Shown: positions 22,362-33,628, numbered from the stretch's first letter. The stretch: DNA of 64,000 nt from Mytilus californianus (GCF_021869535.1 NW_026262712.1:48776884-48840883); one strand, 5' to 3'. The notes: a model not told the origin generated them from the sequence alone. Program-made: numbers and translations.

Positions 22362-24150
22362 GGTCTTAATTATATATGGTTAGTGAGTTATATCACTATA
22401 TGCCTAATTTTTAATATAAGAGGGGAGAAAACTCCAATTTAATGTTAGAGTACCCTTTCAACCAAAATTTATGTGTTACGACATGTCGCAACTTACAATT
22501 TAGTAAAAATATGTTGTCAATATCTTATACGGTTTTTGAAAACAATTGAAAATAAGCCAAAATCAAAATTTAAAATATGACCTTGACCTTATTTTCTTTT
22601 TTTTGGACCAAGACCTCAAATCAAAAGATACTAGGTCTCTATCACTTATGGTTTACAAGATAGAAAAGCATATCATTTATATCAAATGCATAAGGGGAAA
22701 TAACTCTCATATGGAGTGTTCGTATGGCTTCGGTCAAAATTGGACAAATCATGCGAAGGATATAACGAGCAATTTTATAAAATAAATTTGTCGCTTTCTT
22801 ATACGGTTACGGAGGAGATGCAGTCACAAGGAAAACAGTGTTCGGGGAGATAACTCCTACAAAGAAAAGTATACGGTTATGCAGGATGAATTTCAAAGGC
22901 GCATAAACTGTTCGATATCATATACCAAACATCTAAGCGACATCTTGCGAAACAAAATTTATACGCAAGAAATAAAAGTGGCGGAAGAAGAAAAAAAAAA
23001 ATAATTAAAAACCAATTGTTCAGAGAACAATTGAAGGTCTTTCCACTCATAAAGATCTATTTTGAAATAGAACTATTAAAATTTGGTTTAAAATATCATA
23101 TTCAGCGTCTAATGATAGTTTATTGTACACTGATTCCAAAAATACATGGTTTCTATACATTTTTTTCAAAATAAGGGAGATACATTGTTACTTCCGGTTT
23201 GAAAGATGTCACTTCCGGTTTTATTTGATAGTTTACTTGATACTGATTCCAAAAATATATGGTTTAATATACTTTTACATTAAATAAGTACAAAAAATAG
23301 CTTCTTCCGGTTTACACAAGGTCACTTCCGGTTGGCTTTTCCATGATCAAGTGGCTTGCAACGTAATGCAAAAAGTCCTATGGCTTTATCACGTATACTA
23401 ACGAGGAAACAGCAAAGGTCAAAATCTAGAACGTCAAATTTACCTATGACCTTTAGCTCAATTTCAAGGTCATAAACCGAGGGTTTCAAATCAAAAGACC
23501 ATAATCATATATGGTTAATGAGTTATATCACTTTACGCCTAATCTTTAACATAAGAGGGGAGAAAACTCCAATTTAATGTAAGCGTACCATTTCAACCAA
23601 AAATTTATGTGTTACGACATGTCGCAACTTACAATTTAGTAAAAATATGTTGTCAATATCTTATACGGTTTTTGAAAAGTGAAAATAAGTCAAAATCAAA
23701 ATTTAAAATATGACCTTGACCTCTGACCTTGACCTTATTTTCTTTTTTTTGGACCAAGGACCTCAAATCAAAAGATCTTAGGTCTCTATCACTTATTGTT
23801 TACAAGATAGAAATGCATATCACTAATAACAAACGCATAAGGGGAAATAACTCTCATATGGAGTGTTCATATTGCTTCGGTCAAAATAGGACAAATCATG
23901 CGAAGGATATAACGAGCAATTTTATAAAATAAATTTGTCGCTTTCTTTTACGGTTACAGAGGAGATGCAGTCACAAGGAAAACAGTGTTCAGGGAGATAA
24001 CTCCTACAAAGAAAAGTATTCGGTTACGCAGGGTGAATTTCACAGGCGCATAAACTGGTCGATATCATATACCAAACATCTAAGCGACATCTTGCGAAAC
24101 AAAATTTATACGCAAGAAATAAAAGTGGCGGAAGAAGAAAAAAAAAAATA
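22354..24150 (+). repeat. Repeat R1: partial unit plus full unit
   Basis: The first ~645 bp are the 3' part of an R1 unit, from 'gaccataggtcttaat' to 'ggcggaagaagaaaa' near 22,995. A full unit follows from the palindrome at 23,014 to 'gtggcggaagaag' at 24,125. Same order of landmarks as at 5,240-7,565. Short in-frame pieces such as DLKSKD(T/L)RSLSL are repeat-derived. Confidence 0.8.
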
Positions 24151-24154
24151 ATAA

Positions 24155-24262
24155 TAATCAGAACAAATACAATAGGTCTTTCCACCGAAAAGTGGAAAGA
24201 CCTAATAATCAGAACAAATACAATAGGTCTTTTCCACAGAAAAGTGGAAAGACCTAATAAAA
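24155..24262 (+). repeat. 51-bp hairpin array, two copies
   Basis: aatagg landmarks at 24,171 and 24,222; stems ggtctttccac / gtggaaagacc. Same array as at 7,583-7,741. Confidence 0.85.
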
Positions 24263-25095
24263 TAACCACCTAGGAAATTTTAAAATAACATAAGAAAAGA
24301 TTGGTACAAGTATTATCATGAAGGATCTCTGTGTAGATTCTAAGAGATCTAGTGGCTATTGAATGTAGAGGCAGATGACTTCGTTGTAATGTTGAATACT
24401 TGTTGATGTCAAAATTAAATTTTCACAAAGGAATACCAGATACATAGCCAACCACACTTGTATCAACCAGAATTTATTTATATCATGTATAGATGGTGTT
24501 TCTAGACTCCTACATAGAACTGGAATTTAAAAATATAAATACTTAAAGAATCTAAGATAGATAGCGCGGGTTTTTTTATCATAAAAAAAAATGCAAACAA
24601 CGTCTTCCCGCAGACTACATTTTATAACTGGAAGTTACTTGACCACCACCGCTGAATAACTTAAAGGGATATAAACGAAACGGGTGGCTTCCTGAAAAAC
24701 AACTTAATGGACTGAAATGATATAATCAAGAACTATTATCTGATGGTTATTTATAGAATCTAAGTATCAATCTTAAGTGAAAATGAATTTCATGGAGAAA
24801 CATAGAGTTAAAATATAAGTAGTTCCTGAAATTTAAATTGCTATTTTTTTTTTACAAACCACATATCAGAAAGATTACAAATAATGTAATTCATCAAGAA
24901 CGACAAAATAGCCTTTTCTTCGGATGTAATGGCAATTATTTGAAATCCAGAGTACGGTCACCATTATAAAACATAGATAATAAATTAAAACCAAACGTTC
25001 TCTTGACGTGAACTATATTGTAATATGCTCCTTCTCTCATCCCTTTGTTAACGTATTAATAGAAAAAAATAATAAGGAGCTGTGGTGCAGAGTAT
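24263..25095. other. No gene seen
   Basis: AT-rich spacer, no recognisable exon or repeat. Confidence 0.4.
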
Positions 25096-25099
25096 AATT

Positions 25100-25225
25100 C
25101 ATTTTTTATTGCCAGTGAGACAACTTTATACCAGAATATAAAGGACAAATAAGGTAATGCATTCAACCATGCACACAACCCATACTGTATAAAAAGCTTT
25201 TAAAGGCCCCTGTATCAGTCCAGTT
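25100..25225 (-). repeat. M1 module, inverted fragment
   Basis: 'attgccagtgagacaacttt' and 'agcttttaaaggcccctgta' match the inverted M1 module. The 4-kb element starts right after it. Confidence 0.6.
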
Positions 25226-25365
25226 AGTAATAGTAAAAGTTCAATGATAAGTTAATATTGATATTAAAAGACCTCCGAACAAAAAGGGATTTGAACAGGC
25301 CTTTTTGTGAGGAGGTCTTTTAATGTCAATATTAACTTAATCATTGAACTTTTACTGACTCACAA
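25226..25365. repeat. Long terminal hairpin of E4 copy 1
   Basis: Arms of about 60 bp: 'gtaaaagttcaatgataagt' with 'taatattgatattaaaagac' then 'ctcc' pairs with 'ggaggtcttttaatgtcaat' then 'attaacttaatcattgaact' and 'tttactgac'. The loop here is short (~15 bp). Confidence 0.85.
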
Positions 25366-26529
25366 ACCGTCAAAAACATAAGAAAAGTACACAAAAAGCA
25401 CTTGCAGAAACCTAATTCCCCTGAATTGGACGAGTATAAAGATGTTCAACTTAATTGATAGTTAAACAGTACTCAGACTGATATGTACAATTAACAGTTA
25501 CCAAATTGCAATGGAAACGGACCGATTAAATGGCAGTACATCATTTAATTATTTATTCATTATAAATTTGTTAGCATTAAAATAACACCAAATGATAGTT
25601 TTACAATCTTAGGGGGTAAATTCATATTTTTGAATCCAACTTTTCGAAATAACGATTTCTTATTTAATAAATGAGGCAATCAAAACCCTATACAGACCTC
25701 ATTTATAACTGACCAATGAATATTCTGCACAACAACGTCTTGTTATATATATTTGATGTTTTTAATCTGTCAGTAATCATGAAATAGATTCGTAAAGACC
25801 AGATCTTAGAAAACAGTAAGTAAATTCTTTCGACAATTAACTTTTTAAACTGCTTGTTTCAGAATTTCTAATCGAACAGACCTAGATGTATAAGGCCCTT
25901 CACAATATTCATCCGGTAAATGTTCATTTTGTTTTTGATTCTGTAATTTGCCAACACTATGTTACATGCGAATGCAAAATAATTAGTGTTGTCTGTTCAG
26001 TCCAATTAATTAATGGATCTTGCTTTTTTTGTTTTTTTTTTTTAAATAAAAACTATGCATGCAAACTTCATTGAAAAAAATCGTATTAAAAAACCTAATT
26101 GTAACATATATAGCATCAACAAGGTTTCACTGGTCAGATCAAAACGTGTTGAGTTGAGATATTTTCGCAAGTTCAATGTATTATATGAAAACAAACTCTT
26201 TTATGCTAGTCGTCCGTTATTCCCTTTTCTTGTCTAAATGAAGCAAAAACACCTGAAAAAAACTTTACCTTTCTTAGTTTTATCCTTGCCTGACAAAAAA
26301 TCATATGTTATAAATCGTATTAAAACATTAGATAAGAAGCATAGTAAAAAGTATTTAAAACTTTTTTATAAGCAGTCAGTAATGTAATAAATTGAAGAGA
26401 AAAAAAAACCCCAAAAAACATAAAAATTTAAATGGAAATTGTACATTATAGAATTTTACAAGATCTTGTCTTTGTGTGCTAGGTACATGGAACAATTTAT
26501 GAAGTTGATTGATTTTTGTTTACTTTACG

Positions 26530-26653
26530 TCCAGTGGCAAATATTTCATGCATGTTCATCACTATAACAAATAGATTTAAATAAATGGGTAGGTCGTGCA
26601 ATAGGAGGTCAACAGTGAGGTTGGACGTGAAACTTTTTAAAAAATGCCACTGG
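26530..26653. mobile_element. Small MITE inside E4 copy 1
   Basis: 10-bp terminal inverted repeats tccagtggca / tgccactgga enclosing about 100 bp; also present in copy 2 at 48,355-48,476. Related ends ('aagtggcaaata' with 'tcatgcatattcacgacga') occur at 28,507 and 44,155. Confidence 0.6.
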
Positions 26654-26929
26654 AAAATGAGGGTAAATTGAATAAGGACAAAAAATCAGACTTGCAACAG
26701 CTGGCCACATTCGGACCACTCAAATAACTGGTGCAAGAGTTTTTAATTTGCCGAGAGCGTTGATGAAAATCTTCTCTGAAGTCGATCATCGATGTTTACG
26801 TGTAGTTTGAAATATCATTTCACGCATCCAATTTAGGTTAGAAACTTTTAGCTCGCTTTAGTAACTGTGAGAACTCTGTGAAACTGGTTTTGTTTATTGT
26901 ACTTGATTTTTTTTGGTATGATAGTCTGT

Positions 26930-27172
26930 ACTACCGCTCTCCTGGTTGGTCTCGTGTGAGGGTGTTCGCCTCGAGAGCGGGAGGTCGTTTGTTCGAATCC
27001 CGACCGGGCCAAACAAAGACGTTAAAATTGGTATTTGGTATCTCAACGCTAAACACCTGGCATCATAGAGTAAGAGCACAGACTGGTCGGCTCAGAGTCG
27101 GAAATTTGTCCGGGTCGTGTGACTTTTCTTACTGCGAACTAATATCTTGTAAAATTACACGTTAAAAAAAAA
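26930..27172 (+). repeat. tRNA-derived SINE inside E4 copy 1
   Basis: The head resembles a tRNA: 'gttcgcctcgagagcgggag' and a box-B-like 'gtttgttcgaatcccgacc'. A body with 'agtaagagcacagactggtc' follows, ending 'acacgttaaaaaaaa'. The body part recurs alone at 36,820-36,925. The overlapping frames on both strands are incidental. Confidence 0.75.
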
Positions 27173-27310
27173 CCACTCAGCGTGTCAGTCTAGTAAAAGG
27201 CGGGGTTAATACTCATATCATATTAACATGCTAGCGTCCTGAATATTCATTTTATTTGCCGCTGGTCGTCATCCATTATCATCATTAATTTACCGTTATA
27301 TTATACAGTG

Positions 27311-27412
27311 AAGTGTTTTTCTTCTACTGGTTTATAGTACAACTTCTTAAATTTTTCACCGATCAAAATTAAAATTGGGCAGGTGAAATTTTTCAACCAA
27401 ACACTTCTTGTG
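27311..27412. repeat. Nested hairpin inside E4
   Basis: 'gaagtgtttt' and 'aaatttttcacc' pair with 'ggtgaaattttt' and 'aaacacttc'. Present in both E4 copies. Confidence 0.55.
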
Positions 27413-27579
27413 ATTGTTGGGATACCTTTGACGGTAAATAATATTAAATCAAATGTGCCTTTTGGGATATATAATATTTGACGGTAAATATTATTGAATT
27501 AACTCCGTATAACTATTATTTAGTCATGGAGCGGTTTTGAGCTTTTTATTCTGTATACGCATCTTTCTATGAAAACTGA

Positions 27580-28065
27580 ATGTTGAATCTTAATGTTTTG
27601 ATTTGTCTGTGTCTTTGGGTTGCTGTCGCATTAATGTATACCTTTATATCCTTTTATTCAAAACAAAATGATTCACTTGGGTATAGAGATATTGACATGT
27701 CTGGACCTCTCCCGTCCCACAGTAGACCCTTGCCTTGGGTGCGTTCGTTTGGCTTATCGGATATATAAATGCGCAGCTTTGTCTGATCGAAATAGGAATG
27801 TATTTCCGATGACTGGTGTAGTGGGAATTTCACGCTATCTATACGTTAAAAACATTAGAGGGAAATACGATCTACGCACGAGTTGAATGCTTGAAATGTG
27901 TAAACAACAAGAAAGATTGGCTAAATCTTTTCAAATACGTCGCATGGCCGATTTTAACACATTTTTTGCCACTTTTGCCAGGACAATTGTAAATGAAAAA
28001 CATTTAACAAAACCGATTAGCAAGACAATATCTAAAAAAAAAAAAATGAAACGCTCAAAATAAGT
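27580..28065 (+). other. Short consecutive ORFs in E4, function unknown
   Basis: Frames start MLNLNVLICLCLWVAVALMY (27,580), MIHLGIEILTCLDLSRP (27,668) and LEMCKQQERLAKSFQI (27,891). The third reads FNTFFATFARTIVNEKH and ends in a lysine-rich tail. All recur in copy 2, but differences in the first two change amino acids freely and the third differs at its end. I see no domain; protein-coding status is doubtful. Confidence 0.25.
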
Positions 28066-29118
28066 TGAATCCTTATATAAATTAATGTCAACATTTGTTT
28101 TGTCCATTTTAAATTTGCTTTTATGTTAACTATTATACCAGTCTGAGATATAAATACTTTAAACAGCAAATGTTGTCACCTAGACGAGACAGTCGTCATT
28201 GTACGCTTCAATATAAGAGTTATTGCCACTCAATGAAGATTGTTTTTCTGTTCTGATCCCCTCTCCTATTAGTTTTGCTGGAAATGATACAATGTAACCC
28301 ATGATGTGTTTTTAATGTTAAAAAAAAAGATTAAATGCAAAGAGAAAAATGATGGAAGAAATGCTAAGATTTACGCTTAAAAATGCAAATGTAAATAAAA
28401 TTGAAATATATAAAATTAGGAAAACTGTTAGAGACAATTATCAACTGAAGACAAATGATTATACATCACTAAATGAAGCTGATAAATTAATTGCTCCATT
28501 ATTGTAAAGTGGCAAATATGTCATGCATATTCACGACGAGTGGATCAACCTGAAGCAAATGATTACAATTTTAGAGTGGCACTTTTTACAATAAGGTAGA
28601 GCGTTCGATTGAGGTAAACGTATGCCGTAATAGAATACAGTTGAACCATGGTCGAAGTCGTAAGTTAAGCTATTAGCCCTCCTTCCCTTTTTTTCCACGG
28701 TAGACGAATGTCAAAAACAAAACGTCATGAATTTACAATCAATAACGGCCACTATAAGTAAATGAGATATATGATTTTTTTTATAAACAAATTCCTATTG
28801 CAGCCAACATATCCCGGTTCGAGATAGGTTAGCAACCAAAAGCACGTTGAATAAAAAAAAATGTAAATTATGGTATTTTGCTTGGTGTTTTCCCGATCCT
28901 ATTTCGGACCCCCTGATTTTAAGAGGGCGTATCTAATTAGTCATGCCCGATTAACTTTTAGTAAATTGAACCTCAACTTAAGGACCTACACCGGGTAAAT
29001 AAGTTCGAGGTACAATAAGTAGACAATAGAAAACCTTTGTGAAATGAGATCGTCCCAGGTCTCTTAGATGATTATTTTGCGTTGAATAACAATAAAAAAT
29101 GCACGAGCAGGTTTGTAA

Positions 29119-29299
29119 TAACCTTATTATACTTTGCCATAAAAAAATATAAATAAGATTAGACCATTCAGATAGAAAATAATATTTCGCTCTAAAAAAT
29201 TCGGGTCTATCCCCTCTTTTACACCATCAACTTGTTAATGAAATTATTAACAATTACATAACTTAAACTATCATTCTTCATATACTTCAAAAACTCCAT
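29119..29299. other. No gene seen
   Basis: AT-rich sequence between E4 and the M1 module. Confidence 0.4.
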
Positions 29300-29597
29300 A
29301 AATATGTTTGCACCTGTCCTAAGTCAGGAATCTGATGTTCAGTAGTTGTCGTTTGTTGATGTGGTTCATAAGTGTTTCTCGTTTCTCGTTTTTTATATAG
29401 ATTAGACCGTTGGTTTTCCCGTTTGAATGGTTTTACACTAGTAATTTGGGGGCCCTTTATAGCTTACTGTTCGGTGTGAGCCAAGGCTCCGTGATGAAGA
29501 CCGTACTTTGACCTATAATGGTTAACTTTTATAAATTTTGACTTGGATGGAGAGTTATCCCATTGGCACTCATACCACATCTTCTTATATCTATTGA
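29300..29597 (+). repeat. M1 module directly upstream of a gene B exon
   Basis: 'aagtcaggaatctgatgttc', 'ggtgtgagccaaggctccgt' and 'gagagttatcccattggcac' identify the module. It ends within about 15 bp of the splice acceptor at 29,609. Confidence 0.75.
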
Positions 29598-29609
29598 TTA
29601 TACTTTTAG

Positions 29610-29959
29610 ATGTAACAGGATATCCTTACTTTTGTGTTGCTGCCAGAATAAAACAAAATGGTGACGTAGAAAGAATTATACACAGATGTAGAGATAGTCT
29701 TCCAGAACTTTGTGTTGGAGTTCGAAAGAAGTCAACTGATGCACCTTCAAAAACATCTTCCAGACTGTCATTCGTTTTTCTAGTAAACTTGAAAAAACTT
29801 CTACATCTCTAAGAAGTACATCTTCAGATCTCAAAGAAACTACTGGAATACCTATAGTTGTACAAGAAACTACTTCTCATACTCCGGAATTTCAGGAAAC
29901 AACATTTCCAGTGCTTGTAGAATTTCCCTCAGGTCTACCGAGTAAAGATGGTGTTTCAG
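29610..29959 (+). CDS. Gene B exon: CTLD second half and Ser/Thr-rich stalk (frameshifted)
   Basis: Acceptor acttttag, donor gtaatg. Opens DVTGYPYFCVAARIKQNG, then RCRDSLPELCVGVRKKSTD, the counterpart of gene A 10,025-10,156. After the A5 run the original frame stops at TAA (29,810-29,812). The frame that stays open to the donor reads KLEKTSTSLRSTSSDLKETT and onward, a mucin-like Thr/Ser stalk of about 65 residues. Gene A's stalk is only about ten residues. Confidence 0.65.
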
Positions 29960-30207
29960 GTAATGACAAACAAACTTTTATGTTAAATATCTTAATAATG
30001 TTAAATTTTTAATAGACATTGCCTTTAAGATTTTTCAATTGTAGATTCTAACAAGAATATAAATTACCAATTATTTCGAAATAATAAAAATATAAAGTTT
30101 TAAGCAAATAATTTTGTAATAGTATGATTGAACAGTTGGCAAAATGATAACGTCAGTGTATTGGTATATTTGGGTTCTATACCAATTAAAATCATGAAAT
30201 CTAGCAC

Positions 30208-30696
30208 AAGTATGTACGGAAGCCGGTTAATGTCATGGTGTATTTTAACTTCAAGTAGTTATCACAGCTTAGAAACTCGTTATAACTTCTTCGCTTATTC
30301 GCTATAACGATTGAGCAAACTCGTTTTAATGACTCTTGTAACTGCTTACTATGACTTAGTAACTGGTTATAACGACTTAGTAACTAGTTATAACGACATA
30401 TCTAAATTGTTATACTGACTAAGCTAACTTGTTATCAACACTTAGCTGATCGTTATCAATACTTAGTATCCCATTACAACGACGGAGTAACATTATAAGT
30501 CGAAATAACGAGTTATTTAAGTCGTAATAACGAGCAAGCTAAGTCGTTTAGAGTAAATAAGTCTAACGAAGTCGATATAACGAGTTACTTATTCGTGATG
30601 AGGAGTAAGCTTAGTTGAGATGACGAATTAGCTTAGTCGTTATAACGACGTAAATTCTAACTACACCCTGGCATTAATCGGCTTCCGGAAGTATGT
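30208..30696. mobile_element. Palindromic MITE with 8-bp target duplication in gene B intron
   Basis: Element 30,216-30,688 (473 bp) flanked by AAGTATGT at 30,208-30,215 and 30,689-30,696. Termini 'acggaagccggttaatgtca' and (inverted) 'ggcattaatcggcttccgg' pair. The interior is a run of degenerate 'cgttataacgacttag'-type units, one orientation in the left half and the complement in the right half. An 8-bp duplication fits hAT-like or related superfamilies. Confidence 0.8.
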
Positions 30697-30825
30697 CCTT
30701 TTTGTTGATATGTTATTCCATCAAGATATTTCAACTTGTAAATGAAAACAAAATAATTATTGCTAAATAACGGTCTACAAAATTTAATTAAATTATCTTA
30801 TATACAATTTTTTTTACATCTATAG

Positions 30826-30898
30826 TAATAATTGCCATAATAGCTGAAACAATTCTGATAGTCATCGTTGTATTGGTAACGGTCGTTATATGCAAAAG
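30826..30898 (+). CDS. Gene B exon: transmembrane helix
   Basis: 73 nt, phase 1 to phase 2. Encodes VIIAIIAETILIVIVVLVTV then VICK, with KRR completed in the next exon. Same phases and size class as gene A's 10,691-10,769. Confidence 0.75.
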
Positions 30899-31754
30899 GT
30901 AAAGTGGTTTTATTTTATATTTATAAGTCATTTATAATCTATTTTTATTGAAATATCTAACCATGTTCATTTGTACCGATTCTTTATCAACCGTACTTAT
31001 ACTCTTTGCAGCTTCATGTATAATATATGTTCTATAACGATAACGTAACCCTGCGTATACTTTGTTTTCTCTGTTCCAATGCAGTAAACGTATGGCTATC
31101 TCCGTTGCATTAATATAAAAATGAAATAACAAGCGCCTTTGAAATGATTTATACATTGGTGATCAATTCTAATAATAAGTTATTTTGTTATTTATATACG
31201 TAAATACGTCGGGCATAAAAGAACAAAAATTCATTGTGTCCTTTATTTTATAAAAGCAAATCATATGATCATAAATGTATGCTATGTTAATGCTAAATCT
31301 CAATGGAAATATACCGAGTGCACGTAATTTCATTTTGATGATTTATAGAGCATTATTTGTCATCTGATTTCATTTGGAAATACATGTCAGTCAAGAGATT
31401 GGTATCATTCTGGATTTCTTGTCCATGACTTTAGTAGCTGCGGTTTGCAAATAAAGAAACATTATCAACTTCTTCCTGCAAATAAAACTCGACATATCGA
31501 GTTGGTTAGCCCCCTTTATTATATAAACTAAGCATGATCTTTATATAGCGAGCAAATTGATCAGAAAGAAAACATTAAGCTTGCTTTGGAAGAGAACATA
31601 TTTATAAAAAAAAAACAGTCATAGAAGCCACTCTTAACAAAACGATAAAACAGACAAACAAACAATAATCCACAAAATAGGAACTTTGTGAACTTATCAT
31701 TAACTTTCTAGTAACCATAGAAAAATAAAGGAATATGATATATTTTATTGTATT

Positions 31755-31997
31755 TTGAGTGTGCATTTTTTTTTAAGTAAATTACGTGCTTGTTGGTGTT
31801 TTTGTCATTCAGTTTACAGTTTTGACTTGTCAACTCTCTACACTACATATTCACCGAATCGTATCAAACATAAGTTGTCCTATTCATTTAAATTGTTATT
31901 TGTAAAATTTGAGCATATTTTTGTTTTGTGCAACTCATATAAACCCTCTTTTTGTATACAAAAAGGTAAGTCTGCTAGATATGTTGTATTTGTATGA
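31755..31997 (+). pseudogene. RT relic fragment (motif A region) in gene B intron
   Basis: Reads VYSFDLSTLYTTYSPNRIK, matching the FD(F/L)STLYTT motif-A region of the Penelope-like-type RTs seen elsewhere here. The rest is too degraded to extend. Confidence 0.65.
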
Positions 31998-32214
31998 AGG
32001 TGTACAGAGATGCTTAAAGCTGTAAATGTTTTTCTTGGCAATGTTGGTCACATCTGTTAATTTCCATTTTCCATGTATAAAGTATTGTGTTAGTCCAAAT
32101 AAGTATGACGTCGTTACAGTATTAATTTAAAATAGACTTTCAAAACCGTCAATATCATGATAATTATATGGACTAGTATTGTAAAAATAATTGTGAATTT
32201 TTGTATCTTTGTCC

Positions 32215-33025
32215 ATAGAATTTAGGGATGTCAACGAGTACTCGAGTATTCGAGTATCGCTTGGTAGTACCGAGTATCGAATACCAAAACGATACTCTAC
32301 TTATCGGATTCCTGTTAGAATATTGCTGTCTTCATTATATAAAATTAATCTTCTTTAAACCTCTTTCGGATTAATCATACTAGTAAATAAAATAAATTTT
32401 GTTTCAAATGCTTGTGCTAAATTGTCATTTAAAATGCCTCCGAAAATACGTGGGTTATACCTAGGCTAACACTTTAAACTAAACATGTCTTAACCATTCC
32501 GTCACATCGGTACCGTCTGAGCAAATATTTTCGTCCGTCTGCAAGACTGTTATTTACAATGTTGCAAAACCGACTGTCCCCAATTATAGTTTACAAGAAA
32601 ATGCTCCAAATAAAATGAATTCGTTGCATCCTCTGGTGACCCTTAGTGAATAGTTAAACTACTAATCCTAAATCTTTGTAAACATTAAATGTGTCTTCTT
32701 AACGATTACCAAATACTATTGTTTGATATGGTTTTTCCTTGTTATAATTTTTAATATCATTAAATTATATTGATTAGATAATTGTTTTTTTTACTTTTAA
32801 TTAGTACTTGTAGGTAATGAGCTATTAAATATGGTGTGTAATTCCCAGATACTTATGTAGATGGTTTTTTCGTCCGTTGAACAATAAACCACAGAATATA
32901 AAGTACGTAGGTTTGTGTTTCCGTGTTGTAGATATATTCTCGAGCGAGTACTGGAGTATCGCTCGATAAAACCAACGAGTACTCGATTAGTAATTGTTCA
33001 TCGAGTTGACATCTCTAATATAATT
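32215..33025 (+). mobile_element. Internally deleted hAT transposon with transposase remnant
   Basis: Element 32,223-33,017 begins TAGGGATGTC and ends GACATCTCTA (inverted, one mismatch). It is flanked by near-identical 8-bp duplications atagaatt (32,215-32,222) and atataatt (33,018-33,025). 'cgagtactcgagtattcgag' repeats lie near both ends. Inside, 32,501-32,550 reads VTSVPSEQIFSSVCKT, matching the hAT C-terminal dimerisation motif (atSvPsErvFS). No catalytic part remains, so it is non-autonomous. Confidence 0.8.
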
Positions 33026-33259
33026 GTATGAATTTCAAGATTATATATACGTCACAAAAATACGTCATGTTTTGTGGCGTTGATCCATTCATGTGACGTG
33101 CAGTTTGTGGTGTCTTGTACTGTCGTTAATCGGAGATGTCCGTTTTAATTCTGCGGTTTACATGTTGTAATGTATTATTATATTACTTAGTTATACATTT
33201 CTCTGTACTCTGTGTTCTTGTGTTTGTTTGTACTGTATTCCTGTCACTTAATGTTGTCC

Positions 33260-33600
33260 TTTTAGCAATATCATTTAACATTGCCATATAAGCGGGAGGT
33301 TTGGCTAGCCATAAAACCAGGTCCAAACCACCATTGTTTTCTTAAAATGTCCTGTTCCAAGTCAGGTATATGACAGTTGTTATCAAATAGTCCGTTTCTA
33401 TGTATGTTGGCGTTTGTTTTTGTTGCATTTCAGTGTTTCTGTTGTTCCGTTGTTTTCCTCTCATAGTTGATGAGTTTCCCTCGGTTTTGGTTATCCGGAT
33501 TTGTTTTCTTTTAATCGATTTATGACTTTTGTTGCCTTTATCTATGTACGTTTCGGTCATAAAGTTTACTGACATTGAAGGTATTCCTATGTTCTTGTAT
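33260..33600 (+). repeat. Retroelement 3' tail, diverged copy, in gene B intron
   Basis: 'agcgggaggtttggctagcc', 'ataaaaccaggtccaaacca' and 'cctgttccaagtcaggtata' relate it to the tails at 1,501 and 11,545. The preceding 33,090-33,260 is probably part of the same element. Confidence 0.65.
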
Positions 33601-33628
33601 TGTTATGAATCACATATTTTTTTTAATA

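Larger units (their letters stand above)
25226..29118 (+). mobile_element. ~4-kb element E4, copy 1
   Basis: Nearly identical over its whole length to 45,788-51,003, while flanks on both sides are unrelated; this defines the element borders. The left end is a long hairpin (25,226-25,365). Inside are a small MITE, a tRNA-derived SINE, a nested hairpin near 27,311-27,412, and short frames conserved only because the copies are recent. No transposase, integrase or polymerase is recognisable, so it is probably non-autonomous. Copy 1 lacks the 1.2-kb RT insertion and two short segments present in copy 2. Confidence 0.8.

Noticed and set aside
26941-27010. tRNA gene
   Set aside because: Box-B-like sequence is present, but no complete cloverleaf can be drawn and a SINE body follows; it is a SINE head. 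The same applies to 51,533-51,610.
26878-27165. 95-codon frame conserved in both E4 copies (also 48,703-48,990)
   Set aside because: It lies over the tRNA-derived SINE with competing frames on the other strand; conservation reflects recent duplication.
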